From: Desulfobacteraceae bacterium
Lineage (GTDB): Bacteria; Desulfobacterota; Desulfobacteria; Desulfobacterales; JALSRD01
Assembly: GCA_027061725.1 (NCBI GenBank)
Contig: JAMOVG010000246.1
Coordinates: 1-36,029 of the forward strand
Direction of reading: 5' to 3'
Length of the DNA: 36,029 nucleotides
Both the position numbers and the translations under genes were made by a program. Below are positions 1-9,332 of this stretch, in pieces (positions within the stretch are counted from its first letter, which is position 1; each line of letters begins with the position of its first letter). The notes under the pieces are model-generated. The model had not been told where the DNA came from. It was given only the letters and a program-made list of their open reading frames with translations, and did not search any database.

Positions 1-1
1 G

Positions 2-331
2 AGCATCGCCTTCTTCGTCATGATGATGACCAACTTCATCATGAACGTGGCGGCCATCGCCATCTCGCTGCCGGTGGCGCTGGTCATCGCCCCTTACCTG
101 GGCGTGGCCGGCGAGGTGATCCTGTTCGTCGCGCTGGTGGCCGCCGGAATGCCGTTCCTGCTGCTGGTGGGTGCGGCGCCCAACGCCATCGCCTATGACT
201 CGGGGCAGTTCACCACGGGCGAGTTCTTTCTCTACGGCATACCGGCCTCCATCCTGCTGATGGCGGTGACCGGCTTCGCCGTCTATTTCCTGTGGCCGCT
301 GATGGGCATGAACATCCGGCTGGCCGGCTAG
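2..331 (+). CDS. SLC13/DASS-like anion:Na+ symporter, C-terminal fragment (truncated by left window edge)
   Basis: Frame open to the left edge; hydrophobic TM segments; 'GAAPNAIAYDSGQFTTGEFFLYGIPASILL' resembles the C-terminal SLC13 signature. Confidence 0.75.
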   Translation, partial: SIAFFVMMMTNFIMNVAAIAISLPVALVIAPYLGVAGEVILFVALVAAGMPFLLLVGAAPNAIAYDSGQFTTGEFFLYGIPASILLMAVTGFAVYFLWPLMGMNIRLAG

Positions 332-361
332 TGGCGGTGCTTCGCAAGGAAAGGAGGATTC

Positions 362-1783
362 ATGAAGCTTCTGGAGAACCTGATCGAACGCATCGTTCAG
401 CGCACCAATATCAACCTGCGGGAGCAGAGCTTCGATGTCGGCCCCTACATCCGTGACCTCATCGAGCCGGAGAAGTTCCTGAAATTCTATGCCTTCTACG
501 GCGTCACGCAGCACCATCCCCTCAACCTGGAGTTTGTCGGCTCCAGTCTGTCGGGCAGCTATTTCATGGGCAACTGCCGCACGCACCGCGCGGTGCTCTA
601 CAAGACCGACGTGCGTGGTGACGAGCTCAAGCGCCGCGGCGACCATTTGCGGGCCGGGGGCTTCGACATTGTGCTGGAAAGCGACGAACAGATCCGCATC
701 AGCAACAGCTTCCTGGTCAAGAACCTGGTGCACAATTTCTCCCACGACCCGGAGAGCGCCGAAGAATTCTTCATCCGTGACAGCGTGTCCCTGCACCACG
801 CCAACATCCACGGGGCGCCCACCGCCGGTGCTTTTCTGGGCCCCCTGGCCACCGTCGACCTGACTACGGTGTACGACGCCATCATCGGCAGTTTTGCCTA
901 CGTCAACGCCGGCGAGGTGGACCACCAGCGGGTCGAGCCGGGCACGGTGTGGATCGAGCAGCGCGATGTCTTCAGGTTCCTGTACCGCTATCCCCCCGAA
1001 GTACTCCAGAAGTACGTTCGCTACGAGGCCGGGCAGCCGCCCCAGGGGATCCTGCCGGAATTCATGGACGCCCACGAGGAGGAATTCCAGCGCCTCTTCG
1101 ACGTGGTCGACCTGGAATTCGACGGCAACGTGCCCGAGGACGCCTCGCTGGACCGCTACGCCGTCGTGAAGCCGCGCACCACCATCGGCCGCAACGTGCT
1201 CATCTCCCAGCGGGCCTACCTGCAAAACTCGACACTTGGGGACGGGGCCAACGCCCAGGAGAACTGCTTTCTCATCGATGCGCAGTTGGCGGGGCGCAAT
1301 GTCATGGCCCATGGGGCCAAGGTGATCGGCGCCCGGCTGGGAGAGGGGGTTTTCGTGGGGTTCAATTCCTTCCTGCGCGGGTCGGTCGAGGCGCCCCTGC
1401 GCATCGGTGACGGCAGCATCGTGCTGCCGCACACGATCGTGGACCTGGCCGAGCGCGTGGAGATCCCGGACCACCACCTGGTATGGGGGTACATCACCCG
1501 CCCCGGCGACCTGGAGACGCACTGCATGGCACTGGAGGCCCTTTCAGCCGTGGACGGGGAAGTGGTGCGCGGCAACATGCACTTCAACGGCAGCGGCGCG
1601 GCATTCGTGGAGGGGTTCCGGGCGCGCGTGGAGCACATCCTCGAGGCCAACGGCGCTTTTTTCGACGGGCACAACCAGCGGGGCCACGCCCAGGAGCACC
1701 GGAACATCTCCTTCAACACCATCCGGCCTTACCTGGAAGGCGAACGACAGGGCATCTTTCCCACCATGGTGATTACGCCCTGA
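362..1783 (+). CDS. Left-handed beta-helix (hexapeptide-repeat) protein, putative acyl/nucleotidyl-transferase-like
   Basis: Good SD (aaaggagg) before ATG 362; the C-terminal half has hexapeptide-like periodicity (IGRNVLISQRAYLQNSTLGDGANAQENCFLIDAQLAGRNVMAHGAKVIGARLGEGVFVGFNSFLRGSV). Confidence 0.6.
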   Translation: MKLLENLIERIVQRTNINLREQSFDVGPYIRDLIEPEKFLKFYAFYGVTQHHPLNLEFVGSSLSGSYFMGNCRTHRAVLYKTDVRGDELKRRGDHLRAGGFDIVLESDEQIRISNSFLVKNLVHNFSHDPESAEEFFIRDSVSLHHANIHGAPTAGAFLGPLATVDLTTVYDAIIGSFAYVNAGEVDHQRVEPGTVWIEQRDVFRFLYRYPPEVLQKYVRYEAGQPPQGILPEFMDAHEEEFQRLFDVVDLEFDGNVPEDASLDRYAVVKPRTTIGRNVLISQRAYLQNSTLGDGANAQENCFLIDAQLAGRNVMAHGAKVIGARLGEGVFVGFNSFLRGSVEAPLRIGDGSIVLPHTIVDLAERVEIPDHHLVWGYITRPGDLETHCMALEALSAVDGEVVRGNMHFNGSGAAFVEGFRARVEHILEANGAFFDGHNQRGHAQEHRNISFNTIRPYLEGERQGIFPTMVITP

Positions 1784-2098
1784 GAAGCCGGCCTCCGGCC
1801 TGCGTCTGCGTCGGCCGGCCACTCCCCCTGCTGCACCATCTTCAGGGCCGAGCCAATCGGGGCCGCTGCGAGGCAACATGTCGTTAAGGGCCTTTTTTGC
1901 CGCATACCGGGCCAAAGATAAAGCCAATTGGGAGTCCGCTGCGGGGCCTCTTTTGACAGGTCGTCGGGGGTTCTTATTTTGACTTAACCTTGCGGGCCGT
2001 GTTATTGGACGAATGCGTGAAGTCAACACCGGGCGCTTTTTTGGGGCCGTAGGAGCCCGCGGGTGGATGCCCGGGACTCCCCAGAGCGGAGTTTACTC

Positions 2099-3352
2099 AT
2101 GGAAATAAAACCGGATTCCAACGGCAGGCTGCCTGAGAAGGCCCGCTTGCTGCGTTTCCTCAAGAACCGGCGCTTCAAGGTGCCCGAGTGCATCTACGTA
2201 CCGGCCGAGAAATTTCAGAACGAGGATTTCGAGGAACTCAAGGCTTTCCTGGACAGACACCAGGAGAGCTTCAAGATCATTGTGCGCAGTGCCCACCCCA
2301 TGGAGGAGTACTACAAAGGTGGTACTTTTGACTCCCTGGAAACATACGCTGACGTGGGCGGGGTGATTTACGCACGCAAGAAGATCATCAACCTGGCCCG
2401 GACCACCAAGCGGCTTTCCATCAAGCGTCAGCAGCGTTTCAACAACGCGCCGCCCATTGACCTGGAGGAGATGGGGGTCATCGTGATGCCCTTCATCGAA
2501 GGCGCCAGCGTGATGGCCAAGCAGATTGGGGACCAGTGGGAATTCGGATACTGCCGCAACCGCCTGCAAAAAGTGCAGAGCGAACCCTACATCACCCGCA
2601 CGCCCCACGACCGGCGGTTGCTCCAGCTTTCCCGGGAAATCCAGAAGGCCCTGGGTTTCCGCTGTGAAATCGAGTACATCATCAGCCCCGAGGGGACCAT
2701 TTACGTAGTCCAGGCCAAGGACATCTCCCACGTCGAGATCCTGGAGCAGAAGGAGGGTGAACGCTCCATCCGGCTGGACGGCATCCGGCGCATCCGCAAG
2801 CGGCGCAATTACCGTGAACGTCCGGTGTATGTCATGGACACGCGGCTGTTCTACATCGACCTGATCGGAAAGTGCGAGGACATCGTGCAGGGCTGCACGC
2901 GCCAGCGCACCGGCATCCGGGAGGCCATCGACACGGTGCGGGCCTACGAGGCCGAGCTGGAGGCTTTCGCTTTGCGCCACCAGCGCTTCGCCGTCATCGG
3001 GCTGTCCATCCAGAACCCCGACGACCTCTACCAGGTGGCCAATCACTACCTGGATGAAATGCCCGAGCTTCAGGCGCAGCTGTCCAAGGCGCTTCACGAA
3101 AACTTATACAGCATCGACATTTTCCTGGCCGAGGCCGACACTCTCATCGCCAAGGACAAGTTCCGCATTAACCTGGGCAGCCACGACGCATACGGCATCG
3201 ACACCGTGCGCAACCCGCCATGGACCGTCTACTGGCACGTGGAACGCGACATCGAGGTGGTGCGTACGTTCCGCCAGCTGGGCTTCAGGACCGGTGACAC
3301 CATCGGCATCGACATCTGCACCGAGGAGAAGCCGCTGGTCTACCGCCTCTAG
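2099..3352 (+). CDS. PEP/pyruvate-binding (PPDK N-terminal-like) domain protein
   Basis: ORF 2063-3352 with probable ATG at 2099; 'IIVRSAHPMEEYYKGGTFDS' and 'EYIISPEGTIYVVQAKDISH' resemble PEP synthase/PPDK nucleotide-binding motifs. Confidence 0.6.
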   Translation: MEIKPDSNGRLPEKARLLRFLKNRRFKVPECIYVPAEKFQNEDFEELKAFLDRHQESFKIIVRSAHPMEEYYKGGTFDSLETYADVGGVIYARKKIINLARTTKRLSIKRQQRFNNAPPIDLEEMGVIVMPFIEGASVMAKQIGDQWEFGYCRNRLQKVQSEPYITRTPHDRRLLQLSREIQKALGFRCEIEYIISPEGTIYVVQAKDISHVEILEQKEGERSIRLDGIRRIRKRRNYRERPVYVMDTRLFYIDLIGKCEDIVQGCTRQRTGIREAIDTVRAYEAELEAFALRHQRFAVIGLSIQNPDDLYQVANHYLDEMPELQAQLSKALHENLYSIDIFLAEADTLIAKDKFRINLGSHDAYGIDTVRNPPWTVYWHVERDIEVVRTFRQLGFRTGDTIGIDICTEEKPLVYRL

Positions 3353-3390
3353 CGGAAACGGTGTTCTGTCTTCAATGTCAGGGGCGGATC

Positions 3391-4026
3391 TCAGTGCCTG
3401 TCGCGTGCGATGCCGCGCTGAAAGATTTCGAAGGCCAAGTCCAGGGTGGGCTTGAGGTAGTCCTTGCTGTCGTCGATGATGCGTTTGCTGGCCTCCCAGA
3501 GCACCACACCGGAGAAAAGCGACCAGAGGATGTCCGCCAGCGCCACCGGGTGGTGGTCGATGAAGCGGCCGGCGGCGATGCCGTCTCGGAAAACGTCGGC
3601 AATGGTGGTGAGGGCCTGGCGTGAAAGCGTTTCGATTTCGGCTTTCAGCGCCGGGGAGAGGCGCTTGAGGGTCTCGCTGGACTGCAGGTGGAACATGTTG
3701 ATAATAATGAGTGGATCGAATTCGTACACGTCGTGCATGGCCTCGACGAGGCGTTCCAGCCGCAGGTCGGCGTCCTCTTCACGGTCTTTGACTTCTTCCA
3801 GGCGCATGTTAATATAGTTGAGAATGCGCAGGGAAAGGGATGCGTAGAGCTCTTCCTTGTTTTTGAAGTAGAGGTACAGCGTACCGGGACTCAGTTCGGC
3901 TTCACGGGCGATATCCTCCATGGTGGCGCGGTTGAAGCCTTTGCTGGAAAAGACCCGTTTTGCGGCCAGCATGATCTGCTGGCGTCTTCGCTCCCGCTCT
4001 CTTTTCTTTCTTTCCTTGATACCCAT
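3391..4026 (-). CDS. TetR/AcrR-family transcriptional regulator
   Basis: N-terminal HTH 'RRQQIMLAAKRVFSSKGFNRATMEDIAREAELSPGTLYLYFKNKEELY' is a textbook TetR motif. Confidence 0.95.
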   Translation of the reverse strand: MGIKERKKRERERRRQQIMLAAKRVFSSKGFNRATMEDIAREAELSPGTLYLYFKNKEELYASLSLRILNYINMRLEEVKDREEDADLRLERLVEAMHDVYEFDPLIIINMFHLQSSETLKRLSPALKAEIETLSRQALTTIADVFRDGIAAGRFIDHHPVALADILWSLFSGVVLWEASKRIIDDSKDYLKPTLDLAFEIFQRGIARDRH

Positions 4027-4259
4027 AGGCCTCCCGATGAAACCTGTTTAATTAAAAAATGACACTATAAGTAATATTATTCGTTTAGTCAAGTAATTGG
4101 GAGCAAAACGCTATGGATATCAAATTTTTTTTCTGTTAATTCAAAAGGTTTTCTGGTAAAAGACAGCTTCTCCGAAAAAATCCGCCGTTCTGCCATCAAA
4201 GGCCTGCCGGCACCGGGCCGTTTTCGGGCGGTGCCGACGGGATGACGGGAGCGAATATC

Positions 4260-5717
4260 ATGTACCGAAAAATTGTCTGCCTGATTGTCTTCAGCCTGCT
4301 GCTGGCCGCCGCTTCACCCGCCTTTTGCGCCACCGCCCGGCAGCTGGTCGAAAAGGGGCAGACCTACTTGAAATTCCACCGCTACAAGGCGGCCGTAAAG
4401 GCCTTCAGCCAGGCCATCCAGAAGGACCGCCATTTTGTGGCGGCCTACCTCAACAGGGCCATCGCCTGGTACAATCTCAAGGAGTACGACCTGGCGATTT
4501 CCGATTTCACCCGGGCCATCAAGGCGAATCCCGAGCTGTTCGAGGCCTATCTCGGCCGGGCGGCTTCGCGCTTCGCCCAGGGAAACTACCGTCAGGCCAT
4601 TGCCGATTACGAGTACATTCTGAAGAAAGAGCCCCACCACCCGGATGCCAACAACCAGCTGGCCTGGCTGCTGGCCGTCTGCCCGGACCCCAAATACCGC
4701 AATGGAAAGCGGGCGGTCAAGCTGGCCGAAAGGGCGGTGGCCAGCGAGGCCAGTGCGCACTACCTGGACACGCTGGCGGCGGCTTACGCCGAGGCGGGGC
4801 GCTTCCGGGATGCGGAGCGGACCCAGAAGAGCGTTATATTCCTGCTCATGAAGCACGACCAGACCCGGGGCCTGGACCGCTATGTCAAACGGCTGACGTA
4901 CTACCAGAAAAAACGGCCGTGGCGGGTGAAGCACGTGGCTCGCAAGCCCGACGAGGCTTCGTCGCCGGCCGCGGCCCGGGTGGAGGAGAAACAGCCGTCC
5001 AAAAAGGCTGCGGCTGCGGCGTCGTCGGAAGAAAAGCCCGCCGCTGCGGCGGCAAAGGGTGCATCGCCGGCGGAAAAAACCGGTGGGGAGGCCGCCGAGG
5101 CCAAAACCGCGGACCGGTCTGCAAAGAAGGCGCCACCGGCCGCGGACACCGGGAAAAAGGCCGCAGCGCCGCCACCGGCCGCCGAAAACGCCGCAGAGAA
5201 ACAGACAGCGGCAAAAGCCGCCGCGGCCCCGGCCGCCGTTTCCGGCAAGCAGGCCCGGACCGTCGCCTATCCCTACACCATCCAGGTCGGCTCTTACCGC
5301 GACCCCATGAAATCCATGCGCATTGCCCTGCACTTTCGCAAAAAGGGCGATGCCGCCTTCACCTCTCCGGCCTATCTCAAGAGCGGCCTCTGGCACCGCA
5401 TCTTCATGGGCTTCTACGCAACCCTGGCCGAGGCCCGCAAGGCCGCGGCGGTCCTGAAAAAGCGCCGCTTCCGGCAGTACGACGTCTTCAAGAAGCCCTG
5501 GACCCTGCAGCTGGGGATTTTCAAGACGCGCGAGGGAGCCAGGGCCATGGAGCGCATCATGTACAAGCTGGGGATGGTTCCTTACCAGATAAAGGATCTG
5601 TACGCCACCTCCGACTACCGCATGCTCCTGGGGGCCTTCGAAACCCGCCAGGAGGCCGCGCGCATTGCCGCCATGCTGCGAAAGAAAAACATCGATTCGC
5701 GCATCGTACAGCGCTGA
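4260..5717 (+). CDS. TPR-repeat protein with signal peptide, Ala/Lys-rich linker and C-terminal SPOR-like repeats
   Basis: ORF 4242-5717; signal-like 'MYRKIVCLIVFSLLLAAASPAFCA'; TPR units 'AYLNRAIAWYNLKEYDLAISDFTRAIKANPE'; C-terminal 'YTIQVGSYRDP...' and 'WTLQLGIFKTREGARAM' SPOR-like units. Confidence 0.85.
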   Translation: MYRKIVCLIVFSLLLAAASPAFCATARQLVEKGQTYLKFHRYKAAVKAFSQAIQKDRHFVAAYLNRAIAWYNLKEYDLAISDFTRAIKANPELFEAYLGRAASRFAQGNYRQAIADYEYILKKEPHHPDANNQLAWLLAVCPDPKYRNGKRAVKLAERAVASEASAHYLDTLAAAYAEAGRFRDAERTQKSVIFLLMKHDQTRGLDRYVKRLTYYQKKRPWRVKHVARKPDEASSPAAARVEEKQPSKKAAAAASSEEKPAAAAAKGASPAEKTGGEAAEAKTADRSAKKAPPAADTGKKAAAPPPAAENAAEKQTAAKAAAAPAAVSGKQARTVAYPYTIQVGSYRDPMKSMRIALHFRKKGDAAFTSPAYLKSGLWHRIFMGFYATLAEARKAAAVLKKRRFRQYDVFKKPWTLQLGIFKTREGARAMERIMYKLGMVPYQIKDLYATSDYRMLLGAFETRQEAARIAAMLRKKNIDSRIVQR

Positions 5718-5788
5718 GCACCAGCCTGGCGAAGCGGCCGTTTGCCGGCCGGTGCCGCAGGGTCCCTATAGAGATTCGCGCACGGCCT

Positions 5789-8467
5789 TCAGTGCGCTTC
5801 GGCCCAGTTGTCTCCCAGGGCTACGTTGACCTTCAGCGGCACCTTCAACTCCCAGACGCCCTCCATCATCTCCGTGACCAGGCGCGTGGCGCTGCGGGTC
5901 TCTTCCGGGGGGACTTCCAGCACGAGCTCGTCGTGCACCGACAGCAGCATGACCGTCTGCATGCCGCGCGACCGCAGTTCACGGTGCACCCGGATCATGG
6001 CCACCTTGATCAGGTCGGCGGCCGTGCCCTGGATGGGTGTGTTGATGGCCGTGCGCTCGGCGAACAGCCGCACGTTGCGGTTGGCGCTGTTGATCTCCGG
6101 CAGCAGCCGGATGCGGCCCAGCAGGGTGCTGGTCTTGCCGGTCTGGCGCACGCTCTCGACGGTCTGGTCGATGAAGCGCTTTACACCGGCGTACCGCTGG
6201 AAGTAGTGGTCGATGTACGTCTGGGCCATTTTGCGGCTGATGCCCAGTTCCTTGGACAGGCGGTAGGCGCCCATGCCGTAGATGATGCCGAAATTGATGA
6301 TCTTGGCCTGGCGCCGCAGCTCGGGTGTGATCAGTTCGGGCGCCATCTGGAAGACTTCGGCGGCCGTGCGCAAGTGTACGTCCTCGTTTTCGGCAAAGGC
6401 GCGGATCAGGATGGGGTCGCCGGAGTAATGGGCCAGGATGCGCAGCTCGATCTGGGAATAGTCCGCCGACAGCAGGCGCCAGCCCGGGCGCGGGACGAAG
6501 GCGCGGCGGATCTGGCGGCCCTCCTCGGTGCGCACGGGGATGTTCTGCAGGTTGGGGTCCGAACTGCTCAGGCGCCCGGTGGCCGTCACCGTCTGGTTGA
6601 AGGAGGTGTGGATACGGCCGGTGTCGGGGTTGATCAGCTCCAGCAGGGCGTCGGTGTAAGTGGACTTGAGCTTGGCCAGACTGCGATGGCGCAGGATCAG
6701 GGCCGGCAGTTCGTGCCGCTCCGCCAGGGCCGTGAGGACGTCCACGTCGGTGGAGTAGGCCGTTTTCTTGCGGGTCTTCTTCTGCACCGGCAGCTTCAGT
6801 TTTTCAAACAGGATGGCGCTCAGCTGCTGGGAGGAGTTGATGTTGAAGGCTTCCCCGGCCGATTGGTAGATTTCCTGCTCGAGTTTTTCCAGTTCCCGCG
6901 AGAACTGCCGCGACAGGGCTTGCAGGGCCTCGCGGTCTACCCCGATGCCGGCAAGTTCCATGTCCTTGAGCACCCCGATGAGCGGTATCTCCACTTGCTC
7001 GAACAGTTCCTGCAGCCCCAGTTCCGCCAGTTTTGGCGCCAGCACCCGGCGGGCCAGCAGCGTTATGTCGGCGTCTTCGCAGCTGTAGGGCACGGCCTTT
7101 TCCAGGGGCACCTCGTTGAAGCCACCCGGCTTTTTCCCCTTGGGAAACAAAGACTTGTAAGTCTTCATCTTGTGGTCCAGGAAGTCCAGCGCGATCTGGT
7201 CCAGGCCGTGGGCGCGTTTGGAGGGGTTGAGCAGGTAGGAGGCCACCATGGTGTCGAAGTCCACCCCCGCGAGGCGCACCCCGTTTTGGTGCAGCACGAT
7301 CCAGTCGTACTTGATGTTCTGGCCCGTTTTGGGAATGCCGTCGTCTTCCAGCAGGGGCCGCAGGCGGTCGAGCACCTGTTCCAGAGGCAGCTGGCGGGGC
7401 GCATCCGGGTAGTCGTGACCGCAGGGAATGTAGAAAGCCTCGTGGGGTTCGACGGCGAAGGAGAGCCCCACCAGGCGGGCCCGCACCGGCTGAGTCGAGG
7501 TGGTCTCGGTGTCCAGGGCAAAACGGCCGGCCTTTTCCAGCCGGGTGACCAGGTCGTCCAGGGCGGCCTCGTCCAGAACTGCCCGGTAGCGTTTGGGCTG
7601 CCGGGCGCGGCGCTTTGCGAAGCTCTGCTGCAGCTGGCGAAACTCCAGGCGGCTGAACAGCTCGGACAGCCGGTCGCGGTCCGGCGGCCCGATGCGGAAG
7701 CGATGGCTCTCGAAATCGACAGGCACGGCCGTGTCGATGGTCACCAGTTTCCGGCTCAGGAAGGCCTGATCACGGTACTTGACCAGGTTTTCGTGCAGTT
7801 TCTTCTGTTTGACGGTGTCTATCTGACGGTAGAGCTCCTCCATGGAGCCGTAGGTGCGGATCAGCTTGAGGGCTGTCTTGGGGCCGATGCCGGGGACGCC
7901 GGGGATGTTGTCGGAGGTGTCGCCGGACAGGCCCATGACATCGATCATTTGGTGCGGTTCGATGCCGTAGGTCTCGCGAAGGCTGTCGAGGGTGGTAACC
8001 TTGTCCTTCATGGGGTCCCAGATGACGGCGTGCTCGGTGACCAGCTGCATGAAGTCCTTGTCGCCGGTGACCATGACCACCTCGAAATCCTCCTGCTCGG
8101 CCCGGCGGGCCAGGGTGCCGATGAGGTCGTCGGCCTCGAAGCCTTCTTTTTCCAGGTTCGGCAGATTAAAGGCCTCCACGACTTGCCGGATGTAGGGCAG
8201 CTGCACAATCATGTCCTCGGGCATGGGTGGGCGGTTGGCCTTGTAGGCCGGGTAAAGCTTGTGCCGGAAGGTGGGGCCCTTGGCGTCGAAGCAGATAGTG
8301 GCGAAGCGCGGTTCGCGGTCCTCGAAAAGTTTGAGCAGCATACGGGTGAAGCCGTAGACGGCGTTGGTCGGCAACCCGCTGGAGGAGGACAGGTGCCGGA
8401 TGGCGTGAAAAGCGCGGTAGATGTAGGCGCTGCCGTCAATAAGAAAAATGGTTTTTTCGGAACTCAT
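5789..8467 (-). CDS. polA: DNA polymerase I (5'-3' exo, 3'-5' exo and polymerase domains)
   Basis: Start MSSEKTIFLIDGSAYIYRAFHAI; 'FALDTETTSTQPVRARLVGLSF'; 'LLSADYSQIELRILAHYSGD'; 'RRQAKIINFGIIYGMGAYRLS'; 'LLSVHDELVLEVP'. Confidence 0.98.
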   Translation of the reverse strand: MSSEKTIFLIDGSAYIYRAFHAIRHLSSSSGLPTNAVYGFTRMLLKLFEDREPRFATICFDAKGPTFRHKLYPAYKANRPPMPEDMIVQLPYIRQVVEAFNLPNLEKEGFEADDLIGTLARRAEQEDFEVVMVTGDKDFMQLVTEHAVIWDPMKDKVTTLDSLRETYGIEPHQMIDVMGLSGDTSDNIPGVPGIGPKTALKLIRTYGSMEELYRQIDTVKQKKLHENLVKYRDQAFLSRKLVTIDTAVPVDFESHRFRIGPPDRDRLSELFSRLEFRQLQQSFAKRRARQPKRYRAVLDEAALDDLVTRLEKAGRFALDTETTSTQPVRARLVGLSFAVEPHEAFYIPCGHDYPDAPRQLPLEQVLDRLRPLLEDDGIPKTGQNIKYDWIVLHQNGVRLAGVDFDTMVASYLLNPSKRAHGLDQIALDFLDHKMKTYKSLFPKGKKPGGFNEVPLEKAVPYSCEDADITLLARRVLAPKLAELGLQELFEQVEIPLIGVLKDMELAGIGVDREALQALSRQFSRELEKLEQEIYQSAGEAFNINSSQQLSAILFEKLKLPVQKKTRKKTAYSTDVDVLTALAERHELPALILRHRSLAKLKSTYTDALLELINPDTGRIHTSFNQTVTATGRLSSSDPNLQNIPVRTEEGRQIRRAFVPRPGWRLLSADYSQIELRILAHYSGDPILIRAFAENEDVHLRTAAEVFQMAPELITPELRRQAKIINFGIIYGMGAYRLSKELGISRKMAQTYIDHYFQRYAGVKRFIDQTVESVRQTGKTSTLLGRIRLLPEINSANRNVRLFAERTAINTPIQGTAADLIKVAMIRVHRELRSRGMQTVMLLSVHDELVLEVPPEETRSATRLVTEMMEGVWELKVPLKVNVALGDNWAEAH

Positions 8468-8592
8468 GGCAACTGTCCTGTGTGAAAGTGGCGATGGATG
8501 TGCATTGACAGAAAACCCGCCCTGCATTACCCTGATGCCGACCGACTGCCGGGAATTTTCACGCGAGCCCGAAAACAGGAAAGCCCGAAGAA

Positions 8593-8817
8593 ATGAACTC
8601 CGAAGCCACTAGGCGCACCTTCGGCCGTCGACGCCGACGCAGTCTCACCGAGTGCCACTGCTGCCGGCAACGCTTTCCCTTCTGCTGGCAGTGCCGGCAC
8701 TGCGGGTTTTCCATCTGCCAGGATTGTATCCAGGAGAACCTGTGGGGCATGTCCTGCAACGGCATCACCTGGCAGTGCCCGGACTGCGGTGAGCAAAACG
8801 GCTTCGGCAACCAGTAG
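8593..8817 (+). CDS. Small Cys-rich zinc-ribbon-like protein (74 aa)
   Basis: Multiple CxxC pairs: CHCC, CWQCRHC, CQDC, CPDC. Confidence 0.6.
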   Translation: MNSEATRRTFGRRRRRSLTECHCCRQRFPFCWQCRHCGFSICQDCIQENLWGMSCNGITWQCPDCGEQNGFGNQ

Positions 8818-8820
8818 GCC

Positions 8821-8836
8821 GGCGCCTGCAGGCGCC
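8821..8836. terminator. Perfect palindrome between convergent genes, possible bidirectional terminator
   Basis: GGCGCCTGCAGGCGCC; lies 3 bp after the stop of the 8593-8817 gene and 17 bp beyond the stop of the converging gene; no clear U-tract. Confidence 0.35.
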
Positions 8837-8852
8837 GCGTACGGGCCTTTGC

Positions 8853-9332
8853 TCAGGGAGAGGCCTCGGGGCGGTAAGGCTTGCCGCACTCGCGGCAGCG
8901 GCCGTCGGGACCGATGACGCCGATGCAGCTCTCGTCGCTGCACAGGGTGCGCTGTTGCCACTCTTCGTCATCGATGACCAGGTCGTCGTCGAGATCCTGC
9001 GCTTGCCCGTTCCCGGTTTGCCCGTCTTCGTGTGCTTCGGATGCCTGCGGCGACGACTCGGACGCCGGCGCCTCCCCGGCGCTGTTCGGGGCTTGCGCCG
9101 GCGGTGTGAAGCCGGGCCCGGCCGGTTTGCCGCACTCGCGGCAGCGGCCGTCGGGACCGATGACGCCGATGCAGCTCTCGTCACTGCACAGCACGCGTGA
9201 ATCCCAGTCTTCGTCCGAGGACGGCAGGTCTTCGGACGCCTGTGCCGCGTCTTCCGGTTCACCTGCCTGCACCGGCTCTTCGGGCGCTTCGGCCGGTGGC
9301 GTCATAGGCGCTTTTTTCTCCTCACTTTCCAT
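8853..9332 (-). CDS. Acidic linker protein with two near-identical zinc-ribbon motifs (CSDESCIGVIGPDGRCRECGKP x2)
   Basis: ATG at 9332 overlaps the nadE stop (ATGGAAAGTGA); duplicated Cys4 motif. Confidence 0.75.
   Translation of the reverse strand: MESEEKKAPMTPPAEAPEEPVQAGEPEDAAQASEDLPSSDEDWDSRVLCSDESCIGVIGPDGRCRECGKPAGPGFTPPAQAPNSAGEAPASESSPQASEAHEDGQTGNGQAQDLDDDLVIDDEEWQQRTLCSDESCIGVIGPDGRCRECGKPYRPEASP
8881..8945. repeat. Direct repeat copy A (65 bp), inside the zinc-ribbon gene
   Basis: ttgccgcactcgcggcagcggccgtcgggaccgatgacgccgatgcagctctcgtcgctgcacag; one mismatch to 9127-9191. Confidence 0.95.
9127..9191. repeat. Direct repeat copy B (65 bp), inside the zinc-ribbon gene
   Basis: Same as 8881-8945 except one base (tcGctg -> tcActg). 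Confidence 0.95.

Noticed and set aside
4325-8485. 1386-aa plus-strand ORF
   Set aside because: Antisense to the polA gene and out of frame with the TPR/SPOR gene; Gly/Gln/Val-rich GC-driven shadow ORF.
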